Below are positions 8,321-16,830 of a stretch of 64,000 bases of DNA, piece by piece. Under the pieces are notes generated by a model. It saw only the letters and a program-made list of their open reading frames with translations. It was not told the origin of the DNA and made no database searches. The stretch comes from PMNU01 sp035479875 (GTDB taxonomy: Bacteria; Patescibacteriota; Saccharimonadia; Saccharimonadales; UBA4665): the NCBI GenBank assembly GCA_035479875.1, contig DATIIH010000001.1, positions 1 through 64,000 on the forward strand, written 5' to 3'. A program made the translations under genes and the position numbers. Positions within the stretch are counted from its first letter, which is position 1. Every line of letters begins with the position of its first letter.

Positions 8321-10597
8321 ATGAAACGAATACAAGCGCTGTTCAGTACCCTTTTGGTTGTACTGTTTGGCATACTACCCCTAGCCCGCGTGGCCGCGGA
8401 CTCCAACTTAATTGCTAACCCATCATTTGAGACGGCTAGCGGCAGCTTGCCAGCCAGCTGGAGCCAAGGTAACTGGGGCACAAATACCGCAACATTCACT
8501 TACGAGAACACGGGCCACACCGGCACGCGCAGTGCCACCGTGGCGCTCAGCAACTACCAAAACGGTGACGCCAAGTGGTACTTTGCCCCTGTTACGGTTA
8601 CTCCGGGTGCGGTCTACAACTTTAGCGATTGGTACAAGAGTACTGCAGCTAGCGAAATCGACGCCGTTGTTACCTCAACTACCGGCGCTACCAGCTACCT
8701 ATGGGAAGCCGACACCCCGGTAGCGAGCGCCTGGACGCAGGCCAGTTTCAGCTTTACTGCTCCAGCTAACGCCAAGACGCTGACCTTCTTCCACGCCATT
8801 GCTAGTAACGGTTCGCTGACCACCGACGACTACTCGCTCGCGCCAAACGTGGTTACGCCGCCAACTGCGCCTACCGTGTCGGTTACTGCTCCGGCTAACA
8901 ACGCCACGGTTTCTGGTACGCAAACAGTCACCGCTACTGCCGGTGGTGCACAAGCTATTACCTCGGTACAGTTTAAGCTCGACAACGTCAACCTCGGCGC
9001 GGCCGACACCACTGCCCCATACAGCGCCAGTTGGAACACCACCACTGCAACTAACGGCAGTCACACGATCACTGCAGTTGCAGGCAACTCGGCTAGCCTG
9101 AGCACTACTTCTATCCCTGTTGCTGTGACAGTTAATAACGTCGTCACTCCGCCAACTGTGCCTACGGTGAGCATCACTGCCCCAGCCAACAACGCTACGG
9201 TATCCGGCACCCAGCCCGTCACCGCTACTGCTGGCGGAACGCAAGCCATTACCTCTGTTAAATTCTCGGTGGACAGCACTGTTGCTGCTACCGTGACAAT
9301 CGCACCCTACAGCTTTAACTGGGACACCACCCAGGTTGCTAACGGCAGTCATACGATCACCGCACTGGCCACAAACTCAGCTAGCCTTACAGCTACCGCT
9401 ACTGCCACCGTCAACGTTAACAACGTGGTGACTCCTCCGCCCACAGGCACCAACCTCATTGCCAACCCATCGGTAGAAACCAGCGCCAACGGCCTGCCCA
9501 CCGGCTGGCAAGGCAGCGGCTGGGGCACTAACACCGCCGCATACACTTACGAAAACACAGGCCACACCGGCAGCCACAGTGTCAAAACAACCATCAGCGC
9601 TTACACCAATGGCGACGCCAAGTGGTACTTTAACGAAGTAGCCGTTACCCCCGGCCAAAACTACAGTTACAGCAACTGGTACATGGCTAGCGTCGACAGC
9701 GAAATCGACGCCCAAACTACCAACACCGATGGCAGCGTATCGTACTACTACGTCGCTAGTGTTGCGACCAGCCCAAGCACGTGGGCCCAAGCCAAAGGCC
9801 AATTCGTGGCTCCGGCTAACGCTAAGACCGTTACATTTTACCAGGTGATCAACAAGGTGGGTTACATCCAAGTTGACGACGCCAGCTTTGGCTTGTTCGC
9901 TCCTGCTCAGTTTAACCGCGGTATTGTCAGCGTTACCCTCGACGACGGCTGGCGCACGCAGTACACCACGGGCATGCCCATCATGGACAAGTACGGCGTC
10001 AAGGGTACGTTCTACATCATCACCGACACACTGGTACACCCCCAGAACTACACCGACTACATGAGCGCCGCCCAAATCCAGACTTTGCAAAACGACGGCC
10101 AAGAGATTGCTTCACACACTGTCACTCACCCGCACTTGCCGCAGCTCACTGTTGCTAAAATCGACACCGAACTCAGCCAATCTAAGGCTACTTTGCAGTC
10201 CCTGTTTGGCACAACTGCCGCTACCGACTTCGCAACGCCCTACGGCGAATACAACGCCAAAGTTATCACCGAGATCAAGAAGTACTACGCCTCACACCGA
10301 TCTACGGACGACGGCTTTAACAGCAAAGACAACTTTGACGCCTACAATATCGTGGTCCAAAACGTTGACGACGCTACCACTCCAGCCCAGGTCGCTGGCT
10401 GGGTTACCCAAGCACAGCAGACCAAAACCTGGCTGGTGCTGGTATACCACACGGTAGAGGCCGACCCCAACGCTGGCACCGAAGACTACTCGGTAACGCC
10501 GGCTAACTTTGACGCCGAAATGAGCCAGATCAAGAGCAGCGGCATCGCCGCCGAGCCCGTTAACCAGGCTCTGGCCGAAGTCAAAGCCCAACTCTAA
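8321..10597 (+). CDS. Secreted multidomain polysaccharide deacetylase (NodB/CE4)
   Basis: 758 aa. Residues 1-26 form a signal peptide (MKRIQALFST..., cut after ARVAA). Two jellyroll CBM-like modules of about 150 aa (starting NLIANPSFE near 29 and NLIANPSVE near 378) flank two bacterial Ig-like domains (each with SVTAPANNATVSGTQ or SITAPANNATVSGTQ, about 185-275 and 285-372). The C-terminal 230 residues are a NodB deacetylase: SVTLDDGW near 540, SHTVTHPH near 600, FATPYGEY and LVLVYHT. It removes acetyl or similar groups from surface polysaccharide. The second copies of CBM and Ig are close relatives of the first, so the gene grew by internal duplication. It is followed after 3 nt by a secreted protein gene and then the sortase gene, suggesting one surface operon. 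Confidence 0.85.
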   Translation: MKRIQALFSTLLVVLFGILPLARVAADSNLIANPSFETASGSLPASWSQGNWGTNTATFTYENTGHTGTRSATVALSNYQNGDAKWYFAPVTVTPGAVYNFSDWYKSTAASEIDAVVTSTTGATSYLWEADTPVASAWTQASFSFTAPANAKTLTFFHAIASNGSLTTDDYSLAPNVVTPPTAPTVSVTAPANNATVSGTQTVTATAGGAQAITSVQFKLDNVNLGAADTTAPYSASWNTTTATNGSHTITAVAGNSASLSTTSIPVAVTVNNVVTPPTVPTVSITAPANNATVSGTQPVTATAGGTQAITSVKFSVDSTVAATVTIAPYSFNWDTTQVANGSHTITALATNSASLTATATATVNVNNVVTPPPTGTNLIANPSVETSANGLPTGWQGSGWGTNTAAYTYENTGHTGSHSVKTTISAYTNGDAKWYFNEVAVTPGQNYSYSNWYMASVDSEIDAQTTNTDGSVSYYYVASVATSPSTWAQAKGQFVAPANAKTVTFYQVINKVGYIQVDDASFGLFAPAQFNRGIVSVTLDDGWRTQYTTGMPIMDKYGVKGTFYIITDTLVHPQNYTDYMSAAQIQTLQNDGQEIASHTVTHPHLPQLTVAKIDTELSQSKATLQSLFGTTAATDFATPYGEYNAKVITEIKKYYASHRSTDDGFNSKDNFDAYNIVVQNVDDATTPAQVAGWVTQAQQTKTWLVLVYHTVEADPNAGTEDYSVTPANFDAEMSQIKSSGIAAEPVNQALAEVKAQL

Positions 10598-10600
10598 GCC

Positions 10601-11524
10601 ATGTTCAAAAGGCGCCCCACCTACCGGTATGGGCAACGTCGGCGGCGGTATCCTCACCTCAGGATATTCGCCGCTTACTCTTTGGTGGGCGCCCTAACAA
10701 CTATCTTGGTACTGTCGGCCCTGCCGGCTGCTTCGGAAACGGCGCCCCACATTTCGGCAACCAACGTTGCCGCAGCCCAAAACCAGAATACGCCGCTGTT
10801 CTCGCTCATGGTGCGCCCGGGTGCGCCGACCGGCAGCGTTAAAGGCGTAGTCGCGGCGCCGGCCAGCGGCAGCATTCCGCTCATCGTGCCACCCAGTGCC
10901 ACTGCTACGGGTGCAACGCAGATCCCCGTGGCTCCGCCGACCGTTTTCTCACATCAAGGTATTACCACCACCTGGTTTTACGTGGGTGAGCCGGCAGATG
11001 CCAGCAACGCCTTCATCAGTAATGCCCCGAGTGCTTGGGACGGCCAGTGGGAGACGCATTACGGTGGTGTCGACAAGCCTACCGGCCGCAACGGCTATTA
11101 CCCCGCCGGCTTTACGCCCAAAGAAAACCCGTTTTACTTTGCGCTACCCTACAGTGATATCTCAGGCGCTGGCAACCGCAAAAGTGATGCGGGCAATTGC
11201 CCGCTCAAAAATCTTGCTTCTTCATACTCATGGTGTAAAAACGCCTGGATTGCCATCCGACACAACGGCAAAATAGTCTACGCCCAGTGGGAAGACGTAG
11301 GCCCCAACGGCGAAGACGATGGCGCCTACGTGTTTGGCAGCAGCGCACCCACCAACACCTTTGACGCACGCGCTGGCCTCGATATTTCGCCAGCTGTGCA
11401 CGACTATCTAGGCCTAGGCGACGTGAGCACCAACGACTGGACGTTTGTGAGCGCCTCGCAGGTGCCCGCTGGGCCCTGGACCGTTATTGTCACCACCTCT
11501 ACTGGCGACAACTCCGTAAACTAA
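10601..11524 (+). CDS. Secreted DPBB-like protein
   Basis: 307 aa. A Arg-rich N-terminus is followed by a hydrophobic segment (residues about 22-45, IFAAYSLVGALTTILVLSAL), giving a signal peptide or anchor. Residues 45-125 are a Pro/Ala/Thr-rich linker. Residues about 130-300 are one conserved domain with YFALPYSDI, WIAIRHNGKIVYAQWEDVGP and ARAGLDISPAVHDYLGL, which resembles double-psi beta-barrel proteins (RlpA or endoglucanase-V-like), though no catalytic residue can be named with certainty. The gene starts 3 nt after the deacetylase and precedes sortase, so a cell-wall or envelope role is likely. Confidence 0.55.
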   Translation: MFKRRPTYRYGQRRRRYPHLRIFAAYSLVGALTTILVLSALPAASETAPHISATNVAAAQNQNTPLFSLMVRPGAPTGSVKGVVAAPASGSIPLIVPPSATATGATQIPVAPPTVFSHQGITTTWFYVGEPADASNAFISNAPSAWDGQWETHYGGVDKPTGRNGYYPAGFTPKENPFYFALPYSDISGAGNRKSDAGNCPLKNLASSYSWCKNAWIAIRHNGKIVYAQWEDVGPNGEDDGAYVFGSSAPTNTFDARAGLDISPAVHDYLGLGDVSTNDWTFVSASQVPAGPWTVIVTTSTGDNSVN

Positions 11525-11558
11525 TTTGCCCATACTTGCAAAAGATATGATTTTAAGG

Positions 11559-11564
11559 TATAAT
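11559..11564 (+). promoter_or_regulatory. -10 box for sortase gene
   Basis: TATAAT ends 9 nt before the ATG at 11574, with no Shine-Dalgarno sequence between them. Confidence 0.55.
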
Positions 11565-11573
11565 ACCTCTAAT

Positions 11574-12359
11574 ATGAGCAAGCAGAACCCGCGCCACAAA
11601 GCGCCCAAAATGCCCTTTTCGTTCCGCAAACACATCCTGCCCCCAATGGTTGGTATTTTTATCATGCTGCTCGTCTTTGCCGCACTTAACAGTGAGTTAA
11701 TCGTGGCCGAGGTGCGTTACCGTCTCAACAAACGCCACCCGGTTGCCAACTTGGTTGTGCCGGCTCAAGCTAGCCCCACAGCTGTTTTGCCCAAACCCGA
11801 CCCCTCTAAGCCAAGCAGCATTACTATTCCGGCCATCAACGTGAATGCGCCGGTTACCTTTGAGCCCAGCGTGGCCGAGTGGAAGATCCAAGTCGACCTG
11901 CGCAGCGGCGTGGTACACTACGGCCCCACCGCTGATCCAGGCCAAAACGGCACCGTTGTAATCGTCGGCCACAGCAGTGGCCTGGCGTGGGCGCCTGGCG
12001 ACTACAAGTGGATCTTTACCCTGTTAAATAAACTCAAGCCGGGCGACCAGATCCAGATTAGCTACCAGGGTATTAACTACGTCTACCAGGTGACTGACTC
12101 GATAGTCATCGCCCCCACCGACATGAGCGTGCTCAACCAAACCAAAACCCCTACCCTGTCGCTCGTCACCTGCACCCCCGTTGGCACCAGCAAAAGTCGC
12201 TTGGTGGTCCACGCTAAGCAAATCAGCCCCAACCCGATTAAAGCCGAGGCCAAGCCCGCTCCCAAAGTCTCTACCAACAATATCAAGACCTTACCGGGCG
12301 GCAGCGACCACAGCACCAGTTTCTGGGGCGGCGTGGGGCATTGGTTTAAGAGCCTTTAG
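11574..12359 (+). CDS. Sortase (class D/E-like transpeptidase)
   Basis: 261 aa. An N-terminal membrane helix (ILPPMVGIFIMLLVFAALNS, about residues 22-42) is followed by a sortase domain: SITIPAINVNAPVTF, the His of VIVGHSS (about 133), TLSLVTCTP with the catalytic Cys (about 200), and the Arg in SKSRLVVHAK (about 209). Sortases cut LPXTG-type sorting signals and link proteins to the cell wall. A fitting substrate is encoded nearby at 15.06-15.24 kb (LPNTG). The start at 11574 is chosen because the -10 box lies between it and an earlier in-frame ATG. The 3' end overlaps the convergent membrane-protein gene by 14 nt. Confidence 0.88.
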   Translation: MSKQNPRHKAPKMPFSFRKHILPPMVGIFIMLLVFAALNSELIVAEVRYRLNKRHPVANLVVPAQASPTAVLPKPDPSKPSSITIPAINVNAPVTFEPSVAEWKIQVDLRSGVVHYGPTADPGQNGTVVIVGHSSGLAWAPGDYKWIFTLLNKLKPGDQIQISYQGINYVYQVTDSIVIAPTDMSVLNQTKTPTLSLVTCTPVGTSKSRLVVHAKQISPNPIKAEAKPAPKVSTNNIKTLPGGSDHSTSFWGGVGHWFKSL

Positions 12360-12942
12360 GCTTCTTGGGCTGTTGTTTCCTCTTTGACAAGTAGTCGTCT
12401 ACGTCATTGATAAACAGCCTCGCGATATCGCCATCCTTAATGCCTAGGCTACTGTGGCCTAGATCTTTACGCATAGCGATGAGGATGTCTTCAAAAGGCT
12501 TCATCCAGTCCATGGGATTACCCGTCTTGAGAAGCTTGTCTAGATTAACCCGAAAGTGCCCCCACTGCTTAATTACGTCATTTGAGGCGTAAGTAATAAT
12601 CTTGGGAGTAACCTCTGCGAGGAACGCTACCATCTCGTCTGAGTTTGGTTTTGGCTTGCCGCTGTTTAAGAGAAGCCTCATAAAAAACTCAATGAACGAC
12701 TGGTAAAGCTCGATCTTCTTGAGCCGCATGGTCTGTTCAACCGACCGTCGTCTCTCAATAGACTTAGTAGTAAAGTAAGTGACTACCGGCACTAGCAGAA
12801 GCGCTGCTGCACCAATAATCGCGGTATGAGTGTTCTGACTACGACTAGCCAGCCAGTGAAATGTACCCTTAGTGAGCAGCCATAGCACACCTAACAGAAT
12901 ACTGAGGATAATCCCCCCGAGGAAACCTTTCGCAAAACGCAT
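12346..12942 (-). CDS. Two-helix membrane protein, unknown function
   Basis: 198 aa. Two transmembrane helices (residues about 4-24 and 40-62: FLGGIILSILLGVLWLL and AIIGAAALLLVPVVTYF) are followed by a basic region (KSIERRR) and a 130-aa cytoplasmic, mainly helical domain. I do not recognise the family. The ATG at 12942 is chosen because TATACT (12949-12954) ends 6 nt upstream; the open frame continues further but would overlap the glycosyltransferase gene. It ends inside the sortase 3' end, convergently. Confidence 0.65.
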   Translation of the reverse strand: MRFAKGFLGGIILSILLGVLWLLTKGTFHWLASRSQNTHTAIIGAAALLLVPVVTYFTTKSIERRRSVEQTMRLKKIELYQSFIEFFMRLLLNSGKPKPNSDEMVAFLAEVTPKIITYASNDVIKQWGHFRVNLDKLLKTGNPMDWMKPFEDILIAMRKDLGHSSLGIKDGDIARLFINDVDDYLSKRKQQPKKPKGS

Positions 12943-12948
12943 AGCAAT

Positions 12949-12954
12949 AGTATA
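12949..12954 (-). promoter_or_regulatory. -10 box, leaderless-type
   Basis: TATACT on the minus strand, 6 nt before the ATG of the two-helix membrane protein. Confidence 0.5.
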
Positions 12955-12970
12955 CGCCAGGAGTGAATAC

Positions 12971-14134
12971 CTACAATACCGCTTGCTTGTAGCGGCGCCC
13001 CTCAGTTGCCCAAGACCCCGACGCAATCCGGAACTTGCGTAGCACCACCACGTCAAAGAACGCGCGCATAAACACGAAGAGCGCAATCATGCGGTAAAGG
13101 TAAATCTGTGGGAAGGCGCTCAGGATGTCCCAGCGGCCATTGCGGGCGGCGGTGAGGAATACGAGGCTAAATAGCACGGCGACGTCGTACATAAACGTGA
13201 GGGCCACAACATTAAGTGAGTGCTGCATGATTGCCACATACGGCACCATGATAAAGTAGCTGGCGAAGAACAAAAAGTTTTGCAGCAGCTGGTAGGTAAG
13301 GTACGCGTCTACACGCTGGTTGTGGCGGCCAATGCGGTGGCGCAAAAAGCTCTGCATGATGCCGCGGTTCCAGCGGGTAATTTGCTTGATGAAGTCGCTG
13401 AGGTGCTGCGGGTCCTGCGTGTAGGCCATGGCCTGGGGGATAAACTGGATTCTGCCGAGGTTCATACGGTGGATTTGGATAGTCACGTCGAAGTCCTCGG
13501 TAAACGAATGGTTGGCAAAATTCACCTTGTCGAACACGTCAGCACGGAAGCACGAAGTTGGGCCAGGGATCACCGTAACAGTGTGCGTCATAGCTTGGAA
13601 GCGACGGTGAATCTCTTGGCCAATGGTGTACTCAAACACGCGGTACTGGCTAACGGTGCCGCCTGGCAGACTGCGAACGTAGCCGGTGGCGGCCGCGTAC
13701 TTGGTGCGCAGTTTGCTGCGGAAGATCGGGAAATAGTTGGGCGAAAAGCCGCCGTCGGCGTCGGCGATGTGGATCCAGCGGTAGCGTTCAGTAAGGCCAA
13801 AGCGCTTGGCGGCCTTAGTGAGGGCTAGGCCTTTGCCGCTACGTGACACCTTCATGACGTTGTTGGGTGGGATGACTGCTTTGGCGATCTTGCTAGTGGC
13901 GTCATCGCTGTTGTCGTCTACCACATAGATGTGCTCGGGCCGCATGCCGGCGCGGATGGCAGAGCGTAGCGTCTGCTCAAGCACCAACTGCTCATTGTGG
14001 GCCGAGATTAGCAATGCCATCGTAGCACGGGGTTGGCGCGGGCGGGTTTCTACCCGACGCACCACAGGGATCGACGCTTCGTCGAAAGATAGTTCAGCGT
14101 CTGGTACCAGTGTGGTGCTTGTATGTGTACTCAT
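12971..14134 (-). CDS. Membrane glycosyltransferase family 2
   Basis: 387 aa. The GT-A domain carries LISAHNE near 42, VVDDNSDD near 70, ADADGGF near 120, the TEDFD motif near 220 and the QITRWNRG motif near 256 that marks processive GT2 enzymes (cellulose, hyaluronan or PNAG synthase-like). Three or four membrane helices occupy the C-terminus (FLFFASYFIMVPYVAIM, VALTFMYDVAVLFSLVF, IALFVFMRAFFDVVVL). GGAG lies 7 nt before the ATG. It starts 1 nt after the stop of the NodB deacetylase gene, so the pair is an operon. This pairing is like PgaC/PgaB, suggesting synthesis and deacetylation of a surface polysaccharide; the sugar is not known. Confidence 0.85.
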   Translation of the reverse strand: MSTHTSTTLVPDAELSFDEASIPVVRRVETRPRQPRATMALLISAHNEQLVLEQTLRSAIRAGMRPEHIYVVDDNSDDATSKIAKAVIPPNNVMKVSRSGKGLALTKAAKRFGLTERYRWIHIADADGGFSPNYFPIFRSKLRTKYAAATGYVRSLPGGTVSQYRVFEYTIGQEIHRRFQAMTHTVTVIPGPTSCFRADVFDKVNFANHSFTEDFDVTIQIHRMNLGRIQFIPQAMAYTQDPQHLSDFIKQITRWNRGIMQSFLRHRIGRHNQRVDAYLTYQLLQNFLFFASYFIMVPYVAIMQHSLNVVALTFMYDVAVLFSLVFLTAARNGRWDILSAFPQIYLYRMIALFVFMRAFFDVVVLRKFRIASGSWATEGRRYKQAVL

Positions 14135-14135
14135 C

Positions 14136-15053
14136 TTAGTACTCCAACTTTTGATTTAAGGACTGTAGGGCTTGGTCGACGGGCACAATGCGTACCATAG
14201 TGCTGCTTAAATACTTGAGCTGCTCTGCGAGCGACTTACTGTCGAGGGCATACTTAGAGGATTGGCTGTCATCTGCTTGGTGGTATACCAGCACCAGCCA
14301 GCCATCGTGGGCAACGGCGTAGCTTACGAGTGCTTGGAGGTCGGACACCTTAGTGTCTTTGTTCACCGTCACACCAATAATGTTGTAGCGGTCAAAGTTG
14401 CCGGCCACATTGACGTCGTACTGGCTAATGCCGTTGGTGTAGTCACCGTTGGTGTTACGCTGCGAGGCGTAATACTTTTGGATAAAGCCCAGCGTGCGGG
14501 GGTCGGTATGACCATACGGGGCGGCAAAATCCTCGGCCACGTTAGAGCCAAGGCTGCCAAACTTTTGCAGGAGCAGTTGTTGGCTGTGTTGCAGCTGGTA
14601 GGTAAGGTCACTGTTGTTTAGAAGCGTAGTGAGGTCCGGGTGCGTCATGGTGTGGGAGGCGATTTCGTCGCCGCTCTGGGCAATGGCGCGAATTTGGGCG
14701 TCACTGAGGTAGCCGGGGTCATCATATGTACCGGCAATAATGTACTGGGTGGTGTGGATGCCATACTTGTTGAGCAGCGGCATGGCGTCGGTGTATACCG
14801 ATTCCCAACCATCGTCAAACGTGACGCTGATCAGAGGCTGGCTGAATAGGTTGGGCGGGGTGCTGCTCGTATCAACGGCACGCGGAATAAACGCCGGCAA
14901 CTGAGTTGCCTTGCGCGTATCAGCCGGTTGAGTGCCTGAAAAGGCATGACTCCACTGGCTGAGCGATAAAATTGGTATGAGCACCACCGCGCATACAAAA
15001 AGCGAGGTTAACCCCCGCTTTATGTATGAGAGTGGCCTGAGCCACTTTTTCAT
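14136..15053 (-). CDS. Polysaccharide deacetylase (NodB/CE4), membrane-anchored
   Basis: 305 aa. An N-terminal hydrophobic helix (residues about 14-36, TSLFVCAVVLIPILSLSQW) is a signal peptide or anchor. The NodB domain shows SVTFDDGW near 78, SHTMTHPD near 135, FAAPYGHTD near 182 and LVLVYHQ near 255. It deacetylates polysaccharide outside the membrane. It is close kin to the C-terminal domain of the 758-aa secreted deacetylase 4 kb away. It forms an operon with the GT2 gene, and downstream of the LPXTG mini-gene on the same strand, so all three may be co-transcribed. Confidence 0.85.
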   Translation of the reverse strand: MKKWLRPLSYIKRGLTSLFVCAVVLIPILSLSQWSHAFSGTQPADTRKATQLPAFIPRAVDTSSTPPNLFSQPLISVTFDDGWESVYTDAMPLLNKYGIHTTQYIIAGTYDDPGYLSDAQIRAIAQSGDEIASHTMTHPDLTTLLNNSDLTYQLQHSQQLLLQKFGSLGSNVAEDFAAPYGHTDPRTLGFIQKYYASQRNTNGDYTNGISQYDVNVAGNFDRYNIIGVTVNKDTKVSDLQALVSYAVAHDGWLVLVYHQADDSQSSKYALDSKSLAEQLKYLSSTMVRIVPVDQALQSLNQKLEY

Positions 15054-15063
15054 GTTGTTTTAT

Positions 15064-15240
15064 TTAGCCTTTTGCATTCTGGCGACGAGCGCGAGCTTGC
15101 ATAATTCCCCAAGTCACCAGGCCAGCGGCGACTGAGAGTGCGATGGTAACAACTACGTTGCTACCGGTGTTTGGCAGCGTTATGGCAGCTGCTGTACCTA
15201 AGGTTGCCGTAGAGGCGCCCAAAACTTTTCCTCCGTACAT
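15064..15240 (-). CDS. 58-aa LPXTG mini-protein (sortase substrate)
   Basis: A 58-residue protein starting MYGGKVLGAS. It contains the sorting signal LPNTG near residue 23, a hydrophobic helix (NVVVTIALSVAAGLVTWGIM) and a basic tail RARRQNAKG: a complete cell-wall anchoring signal with only 22 residues ahead of it. There is no classical signal peptide, although residues 4-22 are mildly hydrophobic. GGGAGG lies 6-7 nt upstream of the ATG and a strong promoter further up. The likely partner is the sortase at 11.6 kb. It could cap the wall, serve as an anchor for other molecules, or be a pilin-like subunit; the function is unknown. Confidence 0.8.
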   Translation of the reverse strand: MYGGKVLGASTATLGTAAAITLPNTGSNVVVTIALSVAAGLVTWGIMQARARRQNAKG

Positions 15241-15315
15241 CGTAAAACCTCCCGTGTTACGTTACTGAACCTGCTCAGTGAGCCCATCACCGCTAAACAT
15301 AATTCACTAGTCGGG

Positions 15316-15344
15316 ATTATATACCTTTAATGCTATTTTGTAAA
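15316..15344 (-). promoter_or_regulatory. Strong sigma-70-type promoter for the LPXTG mini-gene operon
   Basis: TTTACA (15339-15344), a 17-bp spacer and TATAAT (15316-15321) on the minus strand. The predicted leader is about 69 nt and ends in a GGGAGG ribosome binding site. It is among the best promoters in the window. Confidence 0.8.
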
Positions 15345-15385
15345 GTATATTATTACGCATGTTTTTGCTTATGGTTACTGTGCGT

Positions 15386-16555
15386 TTAGGCGAGCTGCTG
15401 TACAGCCTGGAGGTGAGCCGGGGTCACCCCTGTTGCTTCCCAGTAACCCGGTGTGCCGAGCGTAGGGTAGCGTTGCATAAGACCGGTAAAGATTAGCTTA
15501 AGAACGGCGGGGCTCAGGCAGCTAATCCAGTTGCCGTTGGCATCATGCGCCTGGCTGGTAAGGGCCTTGAGGTCGTCGGTGATAGGACCAGGTATGTTGG
15601 GGTAGAGTACCGTGCCGTCGTCGTCACCGGTGGGTTCAACGAACCTGTCGCCTGCCTTTTTTGCGCCGTTATAGGCGTAGCCATAGGCGGGCAGCAGAGG
15701 CTCAATCTTGCTCGCATCACCGTTTGCGCGTTTTACCCAGGCGCCCACACCGTCTTGGATCCAAAGGCCGCCGGCAATATCCCCTGATACTGGCTTGCCC
15801 TGAGCGTCCTCGTTGGGTGAGGTGGGAGCATATCTGTCGTACAGCATGGGCATTATGGAGTTCGCACCAGCTTTTAACAGCGCGGGGGCATCAAAGGTGT
15901 CGAGCATCCAGTCGACAGGCACAGTTACGCCAATCTTGCGATCGCCGATGGCTTTACGTGTCTGGTCTACAATGGCCGTCAGATCGGCTGCGGGAAAGCC
16001 TTCTTCTTCGCAGTCAAAAACAACACCAACATGACGCCCAAATCTCTGTTCGGATGCGGCCACTAAATCAGCAACTGACTTAGCGAAGCCCTCCTTTTTG
16101 TCAAATGCCGCATTCCAGCCATCAATCCCCGCTCCCCAACCGCCGATGGCGACAGAGACGGTCATATCTGGATTGGCGGCGGCAATTAGCTCGTCCATAT
16201 GGCTCGAGTAGTTTGGGCGGCCAACAGTGCTGTCTGTTTGCAGCAACGCGAACGAGACGCTTATGTCGCTCACTGCGCCGCTCGCCAATGAGGCGGCCAA
16301 ACGCGTCCTAGTAGCATCATCCTGAACCTTTGAATCCCAGTCGGGCTCAAATAGAATGGCGCCGCGGAGCTTTAGGCCTGGCTGCACTGCTGTAGCGGGC
16401 CCTGGCCTGGTAGACGCATTAGTCTGAGCCCCCGGAGTGTTCTCTGTGGTACCACAGGCGGTTGCAACTCCTACTGCGAATACGCCCGCTGCTGCGGTCT
16501 CTAAAAGGGTTCGTCGGTCTATGTGGCGACCGAATAGAGAAGGGTCTTGATTCAT
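15386..16555 (-). CDS. Lipoprotein with GH18-like barrel
   Basis: 389 aa. The N-terminus has a twin-arginine-like DRRTLLE motif, a hydrophobic stretch and a lipobox ending ATAC at about residue 34, so it is probably a lipoprotein, perhaps Tat-exported. Residues about 60-380 resemble a glycoside hydrolase 18 (chitinase-like) barrel: VSVAIGGWG near 135 and VVFDCEEE near 180, where family members have the DxxDxDxE motif. The motif is not canonical, so it may be a binding protein or a divergent enzyme. It would sit on the outer face of the membrane and process or bind GlcNAc-containing glycans. The start is the only plausible ATG ahead of the signal. Confidence 0.6.
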   Translation of the reverse strand: MNQDPSLFGRHIDRRTLLETAAAGVFAVGVATACGTTENTPGAQTNASTRPGPATAVQPGLKLRGAILFEPDWDSKVQDDATRTRLAASLASGAVSDISVSFALLQTDSTVGRPNYSSHMDELIAAANPDMTVSVAIGGWGAGIDGWNAAFDKKEGFAKSVADLVAASEQRFGRHVGVVFDCEEEGFPAADLTAIVDQTRKAIGDRKIGVTVPVDWMLDTFDAPALLKAGANSIMPMLYDRYAPTSPNEDAQGKPVSGDIAGGLWIQDGVGAWVKRANGDASKIEPLLPAYGYAYNGAKKAGDRFVEPTGDDDGTVLYPNIPGPITDDLKALTSQAHDANGNWISCLSPAVLKLIFTGLMQRYPTLGTPGYWEATGVTPAHLQAVQQLA

Positions 16556-16638
16556 ATCGGGCTACGATACCATAACATTGTAATATTATCAATTCTAATT
16601 GCTGTCTGGTGTTGCTATAATGGCTCTGTTGGCTGCAC

Positions 16639-16713
16639 GCGGGTGTGGTATAACGGTCATTACTCCAGTTTTCCAAACTGGCTACGGGAGTTCGACTCTC
16701 CCCACCCGCACCA
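16639..16713 (+). tRNA. tRNA-Gly(TCC)
   Basis: Acceptor GCGGGTG pairs with CACCCGC. The anticodon stem CCAGT/ACTGG holds loop TTTCCAA, anticodon TCC. The T-loop is normal, and CCA is encoded (16711-16713). Confidence 0.95.
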
Positions 16714-16732
16714 TGTACCTTATTGTTATTGT

Positions 16733-16809
16733 GCCCCGGTAGCTCAGATGGATAGAGCGAGAGACTTCTAAGCTTTAGGCCGTTGGTTCGAGTCCAACCC
16801 GGGGCACCA
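16733..16809 (+). tRNA. tRNA-Arg(TCT)
   Basis: Acceptor GCCCCGG pairs with CCGGGGC, and the T-stem is GTTGG/CCAAC. The anticodon loop CTTCTAA gives TCT. The anticodon stem AGAGA/GCTTT has a mismatch next to the loop. CCA is encoded (16807-16809). It follows tRNA-Gly by 19 nt and is likely co-transcribed. Confidence 0.9.
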
Positions 16810-16830
16810 ATATATAATCAAGAGTTTGAC

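Noticed and set aside
13220..13828. 202-codon plus-strand open frame
   Set aside because: Antisense to the glycosyltransferase whose motifs are complete; no ribosome binding site or domain.
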